Of a stretch of 64,000 nucleotides of DNA, positions 11,172 to 21,601 are shown one piece after another. Under the pieces are notes generated by a model. That model was not told the DNA's origin and ran no database searches. It was given only the letters and a program-made list of their open reading frames with translations. The position numbers were made by a program, and so were the translations under genes. The stretch comes from Flavobacterium sp. (GTDB lineage: Bacteria; Bacteroidota; Bacteroidia; Flavobacteriales; Flavobacteriaceae): positions 992,001-1,056,000 of the forward strand of contig NZ_JBCNKR010000006.1 of NCBI RefSeq assembly GCF_039595935.1, read 5' to 3'. How positions within the stretch are numbered: the first letter of the stretch is position 1; every line of letters begins with the position of its first letter.

Positions 11172-14147
11172 ATGAAAACAATTTACAAAAAGTTGTTATT
11201 TTTATTCCTATTGTTGCCGTTTACTGTGTTAGCTCAAAACACGCTAAGCGGGACTGTTGTAGATAAAGCAACAGGTCAGCCAATACCGGGAGTAAATGTA
11301 AATGTACAGGGAGCTCCAAATGGTGCATCTACGGGATTTGATGGAAATTACCAGCTGTCAAATGTTAAAAGCGGAAACAAAATTGTAGTTTCTTTTATTG
11401 GTTATAAAACGCAAACGATTGATTACACCGGACAAAAAACTCTTAACGTTTCTTTAGAAGAAGATACTAATCAACTTAAAGAGGTTGTTGTACAGGTAGG
11501 TTACGGTACTGTTAAGAAAAAAGACGCAACAGGATCTGTATCTCAAATTTCTGCTAAAGAATTTAACAAAGGGATCAACGTAACTCCGGAAAGTTTAATC
11601 AGTGGTCGTATCTCTGGTGTAAACGTAGTTGGAGGAGGAGCTCCTGGAGCAAAAGCGGATATCAGAATTCGTGGAGGATCTTCTTTAAGTGCTTCAAATG
11701 AGCCGTTAATCGTTTTAGACGGACTTCCTTTGACTAACGATGTTCCTAGTGGAGCTACAAGTATTTTATCTACAATTGACCCTAATGACATTGAGTCATT
11801 TACAGTATTAAAAGATGCATCTGCAGCGGCTATTTACGGATCTCGTGCTGCGAGTGGTGTAATTGTTATTACTACTAAAAAAGGTGCAAAAGGTGGTGTA
11901 AAAGTTAATTTCAGTTCTCAGGTTGGTATTAACACGGTTGCAAACCAAGTTGATGTTTTAGATGCTGATCAGTTTCGTGCGTTAGTTAACGAAAAAGGGT
12001 CTGCTGCTCAAAAAGCATTATTAGGTACAGCAAATACAAATTGGCAGGATGAAATTTTCCACACTGCTTTAACAACCAACAACAATATCTCTGTAAGTGG
12101 AGCTTTATTTGATAAATTACCTGTTAGATTATCTGTTGGTAATGTTGATAATCCTGGAATCCTAAGAAACACTTCTTTTGAAAGAACTACGACATCGATA
12201 TCGTTAAATCCTGTTTTATTTGATAATCACTTAAAAATCGATGTTAACGGAAACTTATCTTTTGGTAAAAATCAATTTCAAGACGAAGGAGCTGTAATTG
12301 GAAGTGCTATAGGATATGATCCAACACAATCAGTTTATGAGGCAGGTTCTCGTTACGGGGGATATTTCGAATGGTTAGAATCTAATGGAAATGTGCCATT
12401 ATTACCAGCAAGAAACCCTGTAGCAAGATTAAATCAAGATCAAAGAAGAGCTACTTCAACAAGAAAATGGGGAAATGTTAGATTAGATTATAAATTTCAC
12501 TTCTTTGAAGATTTAAGAGCAGTTGTAGAAGCTGGAATCGACAGATTTGACAGTAACGGAAATACTACAGTAAGTACAGAAAGTATTTTAGGATATCAGC
12601 CAAAACCATTTAATGGTCCTGACTATGTGAATTTAGGAAACTATTCTAAATATACAGATATGCTTCAAAATAAAAACTTGAACGCTTATTTTAATTATAC
12701 TAAAGATTTAGGCAAATTTAAAATTGATGCTACTGGTGGTTATAACTATCAATTGTTTCAAAGAGAAAGATACCAATCTGGAGAGTTGAGACAGCCAAAT
12801 CCTAATACAGATGTTAATACAAGTCCAGACATTAATTTACAGTCTTATTTCGGTCGTGTTAATTTAGGATATGACAGCAGATACTTGGTAACTCTGAATT
12901 ACAGAAGAGACGGAAGTTCTCGTTTTTCAGAAAAATACAGATGGGGAGATTTCGGAGGAGTTGCTTTAGCGTGGAATGTAGCAGAAGAATCTTTCTTAAA
13001 AGATAATCAAACTTTGTCAAGTCTTAAATTAAGATTTGGATATGGAACAACTGGTCAGCAAGATATTACTGCAGCTTACGATTATTTAAGAAGAGTAACT
13101 CTTGGAACAATTAATACACAGTATATTTTTGGCGGTCAGGTTTATTCTACTGCAAGACCAGAAGGATATAATGAAAATATTAAATGGGAAGAATTAGCGG
13201 AGATGAATGTGGGTGTTGATTTCGGATTTCTTAATGACAGAATTACTGGAACAGTAAACTATTTTGATAAAAAATCAAGTGATTTATTAGCAGATGTAGT
13301 AGTACCTGACGGAGCAAATATTAGAAATTCAGGAACATATAATATTGGTAGTGTAAGGACTAAAGGTATTGAATTCAATATTCAGTCTGATATTATTAAA
13401 AGTGATAATTTAACTTGGAATGTTGCTTTTAATACTACTTACATTGATCAAAAAATCGATAATTTAGGAACTACAGTTCCTGGTTTTCAGGGTTACTTAA
13501 CTGGAGACAATATTGCAGGAGGATCTGGAAATCAAATTCAGGTTAACTCTGTAGGGTATGCTCCAAGGTCATTTCTGGTATATGAACAATTATATGATTC
13601 AAATAAAAAACCAATTGCGGGTGCTTATGTAGATAGAAATGGTGATGGAAAAATTGACGGTTCAGATCGTTACAGATTCCACAAACCAGCTCCAGATTAT
13701 ACTTTTGGTTTGTTCTCTACTTTAAACTACAAAAAGTTTGATTTTACAATGAACTGGAGAGCAAGTTTAGGAAATTATATTTTCGATAACGTAAGTTCTA
13801 ATTTAGGATATTCTGATGCTGCATTAAGAAGAGATACAGATTTATCAAATGTGAGTGCAGATTATCTAAACACAGGTTTTAGATATGAAGATAATGGCAC
13901 ACAACGTTATTTATCTAACTACTATATAAAAGATGCCTCTTTTATAAAATTAGATAATATCACACTTGGGTATACTTTTGATAAATCGTTAATTAAAGCT
14001 GCTTCTTTGAGATTTACAGCGGGAGTTCAGAATGTTTTTGTACTTACGAAATATAATGGTTTAGATCCTGAAAGATTCAACGGAATCGATAACAACGTGT
14101 ATCCAAGAGCTAGAACTTTCTTGTTTGGAGTAAATGCAAGCTTCTAG
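11172..14147 (+). CDS. SusC/RagA-family TonB-linked outer-membrane receptor (starch)
   Basis: 991 residues. Signal peptide to about residue 21 (TVLAQ), then a carboxypeptidase-regulatory-like domain (25-100: LSGTVVDKATGQPIPGVNV), a plug domain (about 115-235, ending VIVITTKKGAKGG) and a 22-strand-type barrel ending in the aromatic residue F (VNASF). With the following SusD-like lipoprotein it forms the outer-membrane importer for maltooligosaccharides, driven by TonB-ExbBD. The starch substrate is inferred from the adjoining amylase, GH97 and GH65 genes. It starts a susCDE-like operon; the susD-like start codon is 37 bases after the stop. Confidence 0.96.
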   Translation: MKTIYKKLLFLFLLLPFTVLAQNTLSGTVVDKATGQPIPGVNVNVQGAPNGASTGFDGNYQLSNVKSGNKIVVSFIGYKTQTIDYTGQKTLNVSLEEDTNQLKEVVVQVGYGTVKKKDATGSVSQISAKEFNKGINVTPESLISGRISGVNVVGGGAPGAKADIRIRGGSSLSASNEPLIVLDGLPLTNDVPSGATSILSTIDPNDIESFTVLKDASAAAIYGSRAASGVIVITTKKGAKGGVKVNFSSQVGINTVANQVDVLDADQFRALVNEKGSAAQKALLGTANTNWQDEIFHTALTTNNNISVSGALFDKLPVRLSVGNVDNPGILRNTSFERTTTSISLNPVLFDNHLKIDVNGNLSFGKNQFQDEGAVIGSAIGYDPTQSVYEAGSRYGGYFEWLESNGNVPLLPARNPVARLNQDQRRATSTRKWGNVRLDYKFHFFEDLRAVVEAGIDRFDSNGNTTVSTESILGYQPKPFNGPDYVNLGNYSKYTDMLQNKNLNAYFNYTKDLGKFKIDATGGYNYQLFQRERYQSGELRQPNPNTDVNTSPDINLQSYFGRVNLGYDSRYLVTLNYRRDGSSRFSEKYRWGDFGGVALAWNVAEESFLKDNQTLSSLKLRFGYGTTGQQDITAAYDYLRRVTLGTINTQYIFGGQVYSTARPEGYNENIKWEELAEMNVGVDFGFLNDRITGTVNYFDKKSSDLLADVVVPDGANIRNSGTYNIGSVRTKGIEFNIQSDIIKSDNLTWNVAFNTTYIDQKIDNLGTTVPGFQGYLTGDNIAGGSGNQIQVNSVGYAPRSFLVYEQLYDSNKKPIAGAYVDRNGDGKIDGSDRYRFHKPAPDYTFGLFSTLNYKKFDFTMNWRASLGNYIFDNVSSNLGYSDAALRRDTDLSNVSADYLNTGFRYEDNGTQRYLSNYYIKDASFIKLDNITLGYTFDKSLIKAASLRFTAGVQNVFVLTKYNGLDPERFNGIDNNVYPRARTFLFGVNASF

Positions 14148-14184
14148 TAGAATATTGAAAAAACAAATTTTAAAAACACACAAA

Positions 14185-15792
14185 ATGAAAATATCATTTA
14201 AATATATATCTTATTTTTTCCTACTTGTTTTAGGATTAAATATGACGCTTACTTCATGTACGAGCGACTTGGATGTTACTCCGGGAGATGATGATGAATT
14301 TTTATCAGAGCAGTTCTTTCAGGATCCGGCATCATATAAACAAGTTTTAGCAAAATTATATGCTGGTTTGTATGTTGGAGGTAATGATGGTGACGGTCAG
14401 CCAGATATTTCTGGAATTGGAGGAGATTTTAGTAGTTACTTACGTTTACTTTTTGTAACACAGGAATTTACTACAGATGAAGCAATTATTGCATGGGCAG
14501 ATGGGACATTACCAACATTGAATTCTCAAACCTGGTCTCCTGCAAATGAGTTTTTAGCAGGAACATATTCTAGAGCATTTTATGAAATTAGTGTTGCTAA
14601 TGAATTTTTAAGACAAACTACTGATGAAAAGCTAACTGCAAGAGGTGTTGATGCTAATTTAAAAGCTGACATTGCTACATTTAGAGCTGAAGCACGGTTT
14701 TTAAGAGCTTTTTCTTATTATAATTTAATGGATTTGTTTGGAAATGTGCCTATTACAACTGAAGCTGATCCGGTTGGATTCTTTTATCCTGTGCAAAAAT
14801 CAAGAGCTGAAGTTTTTGCTTTTGTTGAATCAGAATTAAAAGATCTAGATAATAGCTTAGCCGCTCCAAGATCAAATGAATATGGAAGAGTTGACAAAAC
14901 TGCCGCTAAATTTTTATTAGCTCAGCTTTACTTAAATTCAAAAGTTTATACTGGAGTTGACAAATTTAATGATGCAGGTACTGTTTGTGCGGATATCATT
15001 AATAATTCAGGATATACATTTGCAAATGTACCTTACAGTTATTTATTCTCTGCTGATAATGATGTGAATGGCGCTCAGTCTGAATTTATTTTCCCAGTTA
15101 TCAGTGATGGAAACGCTATCAGAGCAACTGGAGGAGGAATGAGTTTTATCCTTCACGCTTCTATCGGTGGAAGTATGGATGCATCATCTAGAGGTATGGA
15201 TGGTGGATGGCAGGGAATCAGAACTCGTAGAGAGTTTGTGAATTTATTCCCTGATGAAACTGCAACTGGAGATAAGAGAGGAACTTTCTATACAAATGGT
15301 CAGTCAAAAGATATTAAAAATGTTGGAACTTTTACAGATGGTTATGCAGTAACGAAATACATCAACAAAAAATCTGATGGTTCTGCGGCACAAAGAAACG
15401 ATATTCCTGATACAGATTTCCCAATGTTTAGATTGTCTGATGTATATTTAATGTATGCTGAAGCGGCAGCAAGAGGGGCAGCATCTGCAAATACAGGAAC
15501 TGCTGTTGGCTATATTAACCAGCTTCGTACAAGAGCAAATGCAGCTACAATTAATGCATCTCAATTAACTCTTGATTTTATTTTAGATGAAAGAGGAAGA
15601 GAATTATTCTGGGAATGCCACAGAAGAACTGATTTAATTCGTTTTGGTAAATTTACTGGAGCCTCTAAAATCTGGCAATGGAAAGGTGGTTCTATAAACG
15701 GAATTGCTACAGAGTCTTATAGAGATTTAATGCCAATTCCTTCTAGAATCATACAAGCAAACCCAACTTTAAAACAAAATCCAGGATACTAA
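14185..15792 (+). CDS. SusD/RagB-family starch-binding lipoprotein
   Basis: 535 residues from the ATG at 14185. A longer in-frame reading overlaps the susC-like gene and would bury the signal peptide, so it was not used. The lipoprotein signal ends LTSC (Cys at 26). The alpha-helical TPR-like fold of SusD is indicated by segments such as FRAEARFLRAFSYYNLMDLFG (split over about 162-182) and the C-terminal RxLiPIP-like DLMPIPSRIIQ. It caps the SusC barrel and binds glucan at the surface. Confidence 0.95.
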   Translation: MKISFKYISYFFLLVLGLNMTLTSCTSDLDVTPGDDDEFLSEQFFQDPASYKQVLAKLYAGLYVGGNDGDGQPDISGIGGDFSSYLRLLFVTQEFTTDEAIIAWADGTLPTLNSQTWSPANEFLAGTYSRAFYEISVANEFLRQTTDEKLTARGVDANLKADIATFRAEARFLRAFSYYNLMDLFGNVPITTEADPVGFFYPVQKSRAEVFAFVESELKDLDNSLAAPRSNEYGRVDKTAAKFLLAQLYLNSKVYTGVDKFNDAGTVCADIINNSGYTFANVPYSYLFSADNDVNGAQSEFIFPVISDGNAIRATGGGMSFILHASIGGSMDASSRGMDGGWQGIRTRREFVNLFPDETATGDKRGTFYTNGQSKDIKNVGTFTDGYAVTKYINKKSDGSAAQRNDIPDTDFPMFRLSDVYLMYAEAAARGAASANTGTAVGYINQLRTRANAATINASQLTLDFILDERGRELFWECHRRTDLIRFGKFTGASKIWQWKGGSINGIATESYRDLMPIPSRIIQANPTLKQNPGY

Positions 15793-15815
15793 CTAACCTT
15801 ATAAAAATATTAAAA

Positions 15816-16628
15816 ATGAAAAATATACATAAAATCTTAATCGCTTTCATCGGTGTTTTAGCAGTTTCATGTAATGCAGATGACGTTGAAGACAGACCAG
15901 TAATCGAAGCTACAACTGCTCCGGTTTTATTAACCCCAAAATCTGATTTCAGTATTGTTCTTTCTAAAGAAACTGAAAATGAAGTAGCAACGACTGTTGT
16001 ATGGGATGATGCATCATATAGCGCACAAACAGTTGTAAATTACACTGTAGAAGTTGCAAAACAGGGAACAAACTTCGCAACGCCTGTAACTGTTACAAAT
16101 ACTACAGAAAGATTTGTAGCTTTAACAGTATCTGAGTTAAACTCTGCATTAGTTAATGGAGGTTTTGTTGAAAAAGAAGCAAACAAAGTTGATATTCGTA
16201 TTAAAGCTGTTGTAGGAGCTTCTGGACTTCCTCAGTACTCTAATGTTTATACAATTACTGCTACTCCATACCACGTACCATTAGCAAGTTCTCACTGGTT
16301 AGTTGGAGCTGCAACTCCAGGTGGATGGACATGGGCTGGCGATGCTGAAACTGAATTCCCATTAGTAGTTGGTACAACAAATGTTTATAAAGTAACTATT
16401 GTTCTTAAAAGCGGAGAAGCATTTAGAGAGTTCTTAGGAAACAACTTTACAAGCGATGGTAACTGGGATGCTAGCCATAACTATACTTACTATTCAAATG
16501 CAGGATTTACTATCGATCCGGAGTTAGTAAATGCTAATGATGGTGACAGTAACTTTAAATATACTGGACCAACTGGACCAAGAGTTCTAACAATTGACAA
16601 TGGTGCAAAAACTATAACATTAGACTAG
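15816..16628 (+). CDS. SusE-like surface starch-binding lipoprotein
   Basis: 270 residues. Lipoprotein signal with Cys at about 19 (VLAVSCNADD). Residues 35-145 form an Ig-like/SusE N-terminal domain (APVLLTPKSDFSIVL). Residues 165-270 look like one SusE/F-type starch-binding module (SHWLVGAATPGGWTW). Bacteroides SusE carries two such modules and SusF three, so this protein is short for the family. It is 23 bases after the susD-like gene and followed by a strong terminator. It should help hold starch at the surface without catalysis. Confidence 0.88.
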   Translation: MKNIHKILIAFIGVLAVSCNADDVEDRPVIEATTAPVLLTPKSDFSIVLSKETENEVATTVVWDDASYSAQTVVNYTVEVAKQGTNFATPVTVTNTTERFVALTVSELNSALVNGGFVEKEANKVDIRIKAVVGASGLPQYSNVYTITATPYHVPLASSHWLVGAATPGGWTWAGDAETEFPLVVGTTNVYKVTIVLKSGEAFREFLGNNFTSDGNWDASHNYTYYSNAGFTIDPELVNANDGDSNFKYTGPTGPRVLTIDNGAKTITLD

Positions 16629-16650
16629 TTTCTGATGTAATATACAAAAG

Positions 16651-16676
16651 GGGCTATCTTCAGATAGCCCTTTTTT
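16651..16676 (+). terminator. Rho-independent terminator between susE-like and amylase genes
   Basis: GGGCTATC / GATAGCCC stem with a TTCA loop and TTTTTT. It ends 23 bases before the amylase start codon. It probably lowers read-through, so the amylase is made at a lower level than SusCDE or has a promoter in the short gap. Confidence 0.9.
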
Positions 16677-16699
16677 AATAATTAACTAACCGAATTATT

Positions 16700-19573
16700 A
16701 TGAAAAAAACTTTACTCTTATTTTTCCTTTTGTTGTCTGTGTTTTCATTTGCACAGCAGCAAACGGTTACTTATTCTGTTAGCCCTGCGTCTTTTGAAGA
16801 GACTACTTCTATAACCATTACAATTAATGGAAGTAGTATTAATGAAGCTACATGGGGAGTTACAGATCATTCTCTTTATATGTGGGCGTGGGCTTTTGAC
16901 ACTAATGATACCACACAAAAAGGTACTCCTGATAATGGTTCTTGGGAAAACTCAACAGAAGCGAGCAAGTTTACCTATAATTCTGCTACAGATACTTATA
17001 CAAAAACAATTGTTCCAACAACTTATTACAATACAACAGGAATTGGAAGAATTGGATTTTTAATTAAAGCTAAAAACGGAACTGGCGATAAAAAATCTCA
17101 GGATATTTTAGTTGAAGTAGGATCTTTTCAGGTAACATTAACTTCTCCTATTGAAAATAGCGCAACAATTATTTCATCAGGATCTAACTTTAATATTACG
17201 GCAACAAATACAAACGGAGCTGCAAGTTATTCTCTAAAAGCAAATGGAGTTGTAATTAATACTAATTCAAGTACATCTAGCTATTCTTATATGGCTTCTG
17301 GTTTAACAAATAATCAGAGTTATGAATTGTTAGCAACTCAAAGTGGTGTAACAATTTCAAAAAAGTTTTCGGTTGTAGTAAATCCGAATACTGTTTCTGA
17401 AGCAATGCCTGCTGGTTTGGTTGACGGAATTAATTATAATGCTGCAGATGCTACAAAAGCAACTTTGGTTTTGGATGCGCCTTTAAAAGATTTTGTTTAC
17501 GTTGCGGGAAGCTTCAATAACTGGCAGCCAACTTCGGCGTATGCCATGAAAAAAGATCCGACATCTGGTAAGTTTTGGTTAGAAATAACAGGCTTGGTTT
17601 CTGGAGTAAACAATACCTATCAATATTGGGTTGTAGATACAACTCCTCTTGCTAATTCTCCTTCATTGGTAAAAACTGCCGATCCATATTCGACTTTGGT
17701 TTTATCTCCTTATGATGATTCGGGAATTCCTGCGGCTTCTTATCCAAATATTCCGAGTTATCCTGCAGGACAACAATTTGAAGTTACAGTTCTTAAAACG
17801 GGACAAACTCCTTATAATTGGCAGGTAACAAACTTTGTAAAACCAGCAAAAGAAAAACTGGTAGTTTACGAAGTTTTAGTTCGCGATTTTGACGCTGCTC
17901 GTAACTATCAAAGTTTGATAGATAAGATTGATTATTTTAAAAATCTAAAAATAAATGCAATCGAATTAATGCCGGTAATGGAATTTGAAGGCAATGAAAG
18001 CTGGGGTTACAATACTTCGTTTCACATGGCTTTAGACAAATTTTATGGAACATCTGATAAATTAAAAGAATTAATCGACCTGTGCCACCAAAACGGAATT
18101 GCTGTCATTCTTGATGTTGCCTTGAATCACGCTTTCGGAAGAAATCCAATGGTAAGAATGTGGATGAACGATCCTGATGGAGACGGTTTTGGATCTCCAA
18201 CAGCAGAAAATCCATATTTTAATACAGTCGCAAAACATACTTATAGTGTTGGTGAAGATTTTAATCATCAATCGCTAAAAACACAGTATTATGTTAACCG
18301 TGTTATTAAACAATGGATAGAAGAATATAAAATTGATGGCTTCCGTTGGGATTTAACCAAAGGATTTACTCAGGCTTGTACTGCATCTGATGAATCTTGT
18401 ACTAATGGATATCAGCAGGACAGAGTTGATATTCTAAAGAAATATGCAGATTATTCCTGGAGTTTAGACCCAACACATTATACTATTTTTGAACACTTAG
18501 GAACAGATACAGAAGAACAGCAATGGGCAAATTACAGAATTACCGAAACGCCAAGTAAAGGAATTATGATGTGGGGTAAAATGACAGATCAGTACAATCA
18601 ATTGTCAATGGGATATGCTTCAAGCAGTAATATCTCAAGAATGACAAGTGCAAGTCGTGGTTTTACAGCAAATCGTTTGATGGGATATGCAGAAAGTCAT
18701 GATGAAGAAAGATTAATGTATAAAAATGTACAATACGGAGCTTCAAACGGAGCATATAATGTAAAAACATTAAATACAGCTCTATCAAGAATGTCGGCTA
18801 TTGGAGCAGTTTCATTATTGGTTCCGGGACCAAAAATGATTTGGCATTTTGGAGAATTAGGATGGGAAAAATCTATTTATACTTGTAATGACGGAACGGT
18901 AAACGATGCATCTGCAACGCTTTCAGGAGATTGTAAATTAGATACAAAACCACAGCCGCAATGGGTAAATAATTGGTTAGGAGATTCAAATCGTAATAAA
19001 ATTTATAACGATTGGGCAAAAATGATAACGCTTAAAACCGTTGAGCCTGTCTTTTTAGGAACACCAACAATGACAAATGCGAACTCATTAACACAAAATA
19101 TAAAAATTACAAATGCGAGCTTATCATCAACACAATTAAAAGACGTAGTTATTTTAGCCAATTTTGATACTTCGGCACAAAATGTAGCAACTGGTTTTCC
19201 ATACACAGGAACTTGGTACAATTTAATGGACAACACAACAATAAATGTTACTGATGTAAATGCAGCAATAAGTTTGCCTGCTGGCGAATATAGAATTTAT
19301 GGTAACAAAACGGCAAATCTTGCTATCGATGATTTTGAAAAAGGAAGTTCAGTGAGTTTGTACCCAAATCCGGTTTCAAATTATTTTACTTTAAATAATG
19401 CTTTTGCAAAAGTTCAGGTTTATTCAATTTCAGGGCAATTGGTGAAAAGCTTTAATTCTAACGGAAATACTGATTTTCAATTTGGCGTAAGCGAATTACA
19501 AACCGGTTTGTATATCGTAAAAGCTTCTGATGAAAACAACAAAGTTCAGGTAATGAAGTTCATTAAAAAATAA
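16700..19573 (+). CDS. T9SS-secreted GH13 alpha-amylase with CBM48-like domain
   Basis: 957 residues. Signal peptide to about 18; two N-terminal beta domains (20-140 and 145-230); an E-set/CBM48-like domain (264-340, VYVAGSFNNWQP). The GH13 barrel starts near 385: region I LDVALNHAFG (471-480), nucleophile D551 in GFRWD, acid/base E598 in IFEHLG, stabilising D668 in ESHDEE. The last 70 residues (YPNPVSNYF to QVMKFIKK) are a type A T9SS sorting domain, so the enzyme crosses the outer membrane and is released or surface-held. It makes the oligosaccharides that SusCDE captures. Bacteroides anchors SusG by a lipid instead; here T9SS replaces that. Exact bond specificity (alpha-amylase or branching/pullulanase-like) is inferred. 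Confidence 0.92.
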   Translation: MKKTLLLFFLLLSVFSFAQQQTVTYSVSPASFEETTSITITINGSSINEATWGVTDHSLYMWAWAFDTNDTTQKGTPDNGSWENSTEASKFTYNSATDTYTKTIVPTTYYNTTGIGRIGFLIKAKNGTGDKKSQDILVEVGSFQVTLTSPIENSATIISSGSNFNITATNTNGAASYSLKANGVVINTNSSTSSYSYMASGLTNNQSYELLATQSGVTISKKFSVVVNPNTVSEAMPAGLVDGINYNAADATKATLVLDAPLKDFVYVAGSFNNWQPTSAYAMKKDPTSGKFWLEITGLVSGVNNTYQYWVVDTTPLANSPSLVKTADPYSTLVLSPYDDSGIPAASYPNIPSYPAGQQFEVTVLKTGQTPYNWQVTNFVKPAKEKLVVYEVLVRDFDAARNYQSLIDKIDYFKNLKINAIELMPVMEFEGNESWGYNTSFHMALDKFYGTSDKLKELIDLCHQNGIAVILDVALNHAFGRNPMVRMWMNDPDGDGFGSPTAENPYFNTVAKHTYSVGEDFNHQSLKTQYYVNRVIKQWIEEYKIDGFRWDLTKGFTQACTASDESCTNGYQQDRVDILKKYADYSWSLDPTHYTIFEHLGTDTEEQQWANYRITETPSKGIMMWGKMTDQYNQLSMGYASSSNISRMTSASRGFTANRLMGYAESHDEERLMYKNVQYGASNGAYNVKTLNTALSRMSAIGAVSLLVPGPKMIWHFGELGWEKSIYTCNDGTVNDASATLSGDCKLDTKPQPQWVNNWLGDSNRNKIYNDWAKMITLKTVEPVFLGTPTMTNANSLTQNIKITNASLSSTQLKDVVILANFDTSAQNVATGFPYTGTWYNLMDNTTINVTDVNAAISLPAGEYRIYGNKTANLAIDDFEKGSSVSLYPNPVSNYFTLNNAFAKVQVYSISGQLVKSFNSNGNTDFQFGVSELQTGLYIVKASDENNKVQVMKFIKK

Positions 19574-19616
19574 AATATAATCTGACAGATTAAAAATTTG
19601 GTTTGGTTAGTAATGA

Positions 19617-19654
19617 AAAAGGGCTGTTCTATTGAAAAATAGACAGCCCTTTTC
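19617..19654. terminator. Bidirectional terminator between convergent genes
   Basis: AAAAGGGCTGT...ACAGCCCTTTT with an inner CTATT/AATAG stem and one bulge, with T-runs on both strands. It serves the amylase gene (+) and the small membrane-protein gene (-). Confidence 0.85.
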
Positions 19655-19679
19655 TGGTTTAGTTGTTTATTGTTTTTGT

Positions 19680-19907
19680 TTATTTCTTTTTCTCGTTGTA
19701 TTCTCCAATAACGGCAAAATAGCCAAAAGTCCCCAATCCCAAAACAATAAGAGGCGTAAGGATAAAAAGAATGATAATCCCAAAAACTAAATCATCTTGC
19801 TGATCTGATAATAATTTAGGTAAGCCAAATTCAAACACGCAAAAATAAGCGGCCGCAACTGCTAATATAACCCATAAAACGCCTAGAGCTTGTTTGATTG
19901 TATTCAT
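19680..19907 (-). CDS. Small two-helix membrane protein, partner of MFS carrier (DUF6814-like)
   Basis: 75 residues, with two hydrophobic segments (about 8-28 and 42-66) and a lysine-rich tail (NEKKK). It follows the MHS-type carrier by 12 bases on the same strand. From memory, small proteins of this kind beside MFS genes in Bacteroidota are placed in DUF6814; I could not check this. It may be a subunit or stabiliser of the transporter. No catalytic motif is seen. Confidence 0.75.
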   Translation of the reverse strand: MNTIKQALGVLWVILAVAAAYFCVFEFGLPKLLSDQQDDLVFGIIILFILTPLIVLGLGTFGYFAVIGEYNEKKK

Positions 19908-19919
19908 GTTCTTAAAGTA

Positions 19920-21416
19920 TTAAAGATGATTAAATTTATTTTTGTTGTCAACGTATACTATTCCAATTACAAAACAGATTGAAGCAATAATAATAGGATA
20001 CCAAAGTCCGTCAAGATAAAAATCAGTATTTCCTGCTGTTTTAGAATGTGTTACAAGATAGGTCGAAATCGCAGGCAGTAAACCTCCAAAAATTCCATTA
20101 CCCACATGGTACGGAAGTGACATTGAGGTGTATCTGATTTTTGTTGGAAACATCTCCACCAAAAATGCTGCAATAGGACCATAAACCATAGTAACAAATA
20201 TCACCTGAAGGAAAACCCAAAAAATCAAAGTCCATTCATCGCTTGAATTTATATTGATCGAAACACTAATTTGTGATTTTTTCTTATTAGCAAAATCTGT
20301 TTTCTTTTCGATATACGTAGTTCCATCAGTGTAGGTTTTTGAAACAGTGGTGATTATATCATTATTTGCTGTTTTTTGAATGTCTTGTATGGTTTTTTCT
20401 ACGATTTCGGTTTTATAACTTAAATCAGTAATTGTGTACATTTCTTTATAAATGGACCTATAAGAAAAAATGGCAATCAACATTCCCAGCATCATAATAT
20501 ATTTTCTACCCACTTTATCACTCAGCCATCCAAAAACAATAAAAAAAGGAGTTCCTAACAAAAGAGCAATTCCCAGTAAACTGTCAACCTGAGAAGATTC
20601 AACGTTCATAACCGTTTTCATAAAACTCATAGCATAAAATTGTCCGGTATACCAAATAACACCTTGTCCCATTGTAGCGCCAAATAACGCCAGTAAAACA
20701 AACTTTAGATTATATCTGTTCCCGAAACTTTCTTTTAATGGATTTTTACTGGTAGTTCCTTCCTTTTTAGCTTTTGCAAAAACCGGAGATTCATCCATAT
20801 TTTTTCGGATTAAATACGAAATCCCTACCATTACAATTGAAACCCAAAACGGGACACGCCAGCCCCATGAATCAAAGGCTTCACTCGAAAGCACATTTTT
20901 GGTAGCCAGAATTACCATTAAAGAAATAAATAAACCCACAGTTGCAGTGGTTTGAATCCAGGAAGTCCAATATCCTTTTTGGCCAACTGGAGCATGTTCG
21001 GCAACATAAGTAGCAGCTCCGCCGTATTCTCCGCCAAGTGCTAGCCCTTGTAATAAACGAAGAATTAAAACTAATAAAGGTGCGAGAAAACCAATAGTTT
21101 CATAACTTGGAATACAGCCAATTAAAAAAGTAGAGCCGCCCATTAATAATAAAGTAGCCATGAAAGTATATTTTCTGCCAATGATATCGCCAAGTCTGCC
21201 AAAAAACAAAGCGCCGAAAGGTCTCACTACAAATCCGGCAGCAAAAGTGGCCAGAGTTGATAAAAATGCTGCGGTAGGATTGTCACTCGGAAAGAACTTT
21301 GTTGAAATTACGACGGCTAAACTTCCAAAAATATAGAAGTCATACCATTCGATCATTGTTCCCATAGAAGATGCGGAAATTACTTTCCAAATACCTTTTG
21401 TAGAATTTTTACCCAT
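19920..21416 (-). CDS. MFS transporter, MHS (metabolite:H+ symporter) family
   Basis: 498 residues, longer than the 420-450 usual for the family. The N-terminus (SSMGTMIEWYDFYIFG) and the loop GRLGDIIGRKYTF are hallmarks of MHS carriers for dicarboxylates, proline, shikimate or similar acids. A hydrophilic insertion of about 75 residues (roughly 325-400, KEMYTITDL to NSSDEW) separates two membrane segments of the C-terminal half and may lie outside the inner membrane. It forms a two-gene unit with the small membrane protein. The substrate cannot be told from sequence. Confidence 0.9.
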   Translation of the reverse strand: MGKNSTKGIWKVISASSMGTMIEWYDFYIFGSLAVVISTKFFPSDNPTAAFLSTLATFAAGFVVRPFGALFFGRLGDIIGRKYTFMATLLLMGGSTFLIGCIPSYETIGFLAPLLVLILRLLQGLALGGEYGGAATYVAEHAPVGQKGYWTSWIQTTATVGLFISLMVILATKNVLSSEAFDSWGWRVPFWVSIVMVGISYLIRKNMDESPVFAKAKKEGTTSKNPLKESFGNRYNLKFVLLALFGATMGQGVIWYTGQFYAMSFMKTVMNVESSQVDSLLGIALLLGTPFFIVFGWLSDKVGRKYIMMLGMLIAIFSYRSIYKEMYTITDLSYKTEIVEKTIQDIQKTANNDIITTVSKTYTDGTTYIEKKTDFANKKKSQISVSININSSDEWTLIFWVFLQVIFVTMVYGPIAAFLVEMFPTKIRYTSMSLPYHVGNGIFGGLLPAISTYLVTHSKTAGNTDFYLDGLWYPIIIASICFVIGIVYVDNKNKFNHL

Positions 21417-21556
21417 AAAAAACGCTCTGTGTTTTTGATAATAAATAAAAAATTAAAATACGATTTCACGAATATAATAGATATTTTTTTATTTAGTTAA
21501 TACTTTTTTAACAAAAACTATTTAAAATTTAACTTATAAGATTTAACTGTTTAATT

Positions 21557-21564
21557 TATATTTG
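21557..21564 (+). promoter_or_regulatory. -7 box (TATATTTG) of the orphan lipoprotein gene
   Basis: Exact TAnnTTTG match 37 bases before the start codon. No TTG lies at the normal distance upstream. Confidence 0.45.
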
Positions 21565-21601
21565 AAGTGAATCAAATGCGAGTAAAAGTTTTAAAATTAT
21601 T

